Source: Neckera pumila (lineage: Eukaryota > Streptophyta > Bryopsida > Hypnales > Neckeraceae). Taken from it: a stretch of 64,000 nucleotides of DNA. The notes under the pieces were generated by a model, which worked only from the letters and a program-made list of their open reading frames with translations, did no database searches and was not told where the DNA came from. The stretch lies in the NCBI GenBank assembly GCA_963969595.1, contig OZ018409.1:26921282-26985281 (forward strand), in the 5' to 3' direction. The translations under genes and the position numbers were made by a program. Below are positions 62,640 through 64,000 of the stretch, piece by piece; position 1 is the stretch's first letter; each line of letters starts with the position of its first letter.

Positions 62640-63464
62640 TAGGCACCGGAATAATGAGAGTACAATGACAAAAACATGGGTTCTATTATATAGGCAGATA
62701 TGAATTAGTTCAAATGCACTACCACCAATTGCTAACAGTGAATGCAATATGATCCTGTGGATGCAAGTGGAGTGCAGTACCTAATTCATAAATAAAAGTG
62801 AACCAGAATTCAAGGTACATGCTAATTAATTGTGTTAAGATGTAGAACACATTTGCATTGTGCTTTCAAAATGTGCAAGGTAAGAAGAAAGTGTACCATT
62901 CCTATCATTATGCCATTAATGAATTTCAAAATTCCATGAACCATCCGTAAATTTCCATTAAAGCGTCTTTGGAAAGTACAAGTAGAGGTTCTCATAAGAA
63001 GGCTTAGGGAGGTGTAGAGAAGGTTCTTTTAACTATGATGTATAATAGTACTTGACGGTTATGTGTGTTATCGCTGTACCTAATCATTCCAAACAGTGTC
63101 TGGAAGACCTCAAAAACTTCCCAAGTTATGTAGTGCCGTTGTGGCTTTCACAATATCAATACTTGACACAATTTTGAATTTTGAATTTCAAATCTATTTG
63201 TTAATGTTTATGAAGTTGCAATAACGGAATACTTGACAATGAGTTGTCAAATACATGAGTACATAATTTTCAAGATTGGAAGAGACAATTTTTATATATA
63301 AATTCTGTTATCACCCACGTCGAACCATTACATAACATGATGCCTGAGGTCATTTTTCTGGAACTCAGTATTAGTTGAATTCGGAAACACATGTGAAGTA
63401 TTTGACATTAATATGAAGTACACATTCTCATATTCATTTTTACAATAGCTCAGACTAAGATCAA
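62640..63464. other. 5' flank of the SWIM/MULE gene, no gene seen
   Basis: AT-rich with no supported ORF. Would contain the promoter of the damaged gene. Confidence 0.35.
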
Positions 63465-63560
63465 CATTAGATGAGTTTTGGGGGGTCGGGAGGGCCGCTT
63501 CGGGCCCGTTCTCGACGCTAGTACCCCCCACAGTTTCAGGGAACGGCTGTTCCCGACAAG

Positions 63561-63592
<32 letters not shown>

Positions 63593-63762
63593 TTTACATT
63601 CTTGAAATGAAAAAAAAACAGAAAAAAAAAAGTATTTTTTTCTGACGTGACAGTCGCTCGGCCATGTCATCGAGCTGCCATGGCCCTGAATTCGGCAGTT
63701 CTCACAAGTTCTCACAGGTTGGGAACACGCAGCCCTCCACAGGGCTGATTTCTCATCTAATG
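63465..63762 (+). mobile_element. CATTAG-family MITE, copy 4 (divergent)
   Basis: 298 bp, from CATTAGATGAGTTTTG to the inverse CTCATCTAATG. It shares 'tttcagggaacggc', an A-rich tract, 'gtcgctcggcca' and the CATTAG ends with the other copies, but is more diverged and G/C-richer. It contains an A tract of about 25 bp. Confidence 0.7.
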
Positions 63763-64000
63763 CTATCTTCAATACCATTCCGTCGTATGATCCATTAGTC
63801 TCATGCATGCCTCAGAAGTTATAAGTGAGAGTGGTTCCCGGTATAGTTTTAGAAAGAGGAAGAAGAGAGGTAAACTGTTGTACTCCTCAGTGAAGGACTT
63901 GCAGTGCTCGAGGAACCAAATTTGGGTAGTTCAAGGGACAAAGACGTTGCCGCCAAAGGAAAGTTGCAACCTTGGTATTGAAGAAGATATCACTGTTGAT
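63763..64000. other. Right edge of window, no gene called
   Basis: About 240 bp with balanced composition. The last 100 bp are open in one plus-strand frame and could be the start of a gene cut by the window edge, but nothing supports a product. Confidence 0.25.

Overview
The window looks like nuclear DNA of a land plant, possibly a bryophyte or another non-seed lineage. Evidence: genes split by GT-AG introns, a plant-type MsrA with a transit-peptide-like leader, a plant class-1-like haemoglobin with the conserved four exons and three introns, a beta-expansin, a lachrymatory-factor-synthase-like SRPBCC gene, plant-type (TTTAGGG) telomere motifs, and CACTA, hAT and Mutator-like elements. The species cannot be named from sequence alone. 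The window is AT-rich overall, with short GC-richer islands where the genes sit.

Layout. 0.4-1.9 kb: a TTAA-ended repeat and a foldback. 2.6-4.7 kb (-): MsrA in three exons, intron 1 holding a 259-bp tandem duplication. 4.9-10.4 kb: non-coding, with a 5'-truncated TTAA repeat and a complete non-autonomous CACTA element (7922-8902). 10.5-14.2 kb (+): a wrecked hAT transposase-like gene carrying a 566-bp MITE in an 8-bp target duplication. 15-19.2 kb: gene-like sequence with an interstitial telomere motif, tRNA-Ile(AAU) and possible exons on the minus strand. 21.0-21.9 kb (+): haemoglobin. 22.95-23.79 kb (+): a beta-expansin broken by a nonsense codon and two compensating indels. 25.3-25.6 kb (-): a well-biased 116-codon intronless ORF. 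26.6-28 kb: nested repeats. 30.8-31.7 kb: a minisatellite upstream of a 145-codon basic-protein ORF. 33-44 kb: almost entirely repeats, including a 559-bp near-perfect hairpin beside a long (AT)n tract. 44.4-46.5 kb (+): the SRPBCC gene with a probable 5'-UTR intron. 48.9-56.9 kb: more TTAA-ended elements. 58.8-62.6 kb (-): a Mutator-like/SWIM zinc-finger transposase-like gene with at least three lesions. 63.5 kb: a fourth copy of the CATTAG MITE.

The intact genes (MsrA, haemoglobin, SRPBCC, tRNA-Ile) are independent housekeeping or stress-type genes; I see no gene cluster or joint pathway. The most distinctive content is the repeats. One is a family of about 0.5-1 kb elements that begin TTAACCCCTAAAGG and end in the inverse. 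The other is a family of about 290-bp elements with CATTAGAGGAGTTT termini that insert into the first family, apparently without a target duplication.

Limits: exon borders and domain calls are made by eye without alignments or transcripts. Draft-assembly errors could mimic some of the frameshifts.
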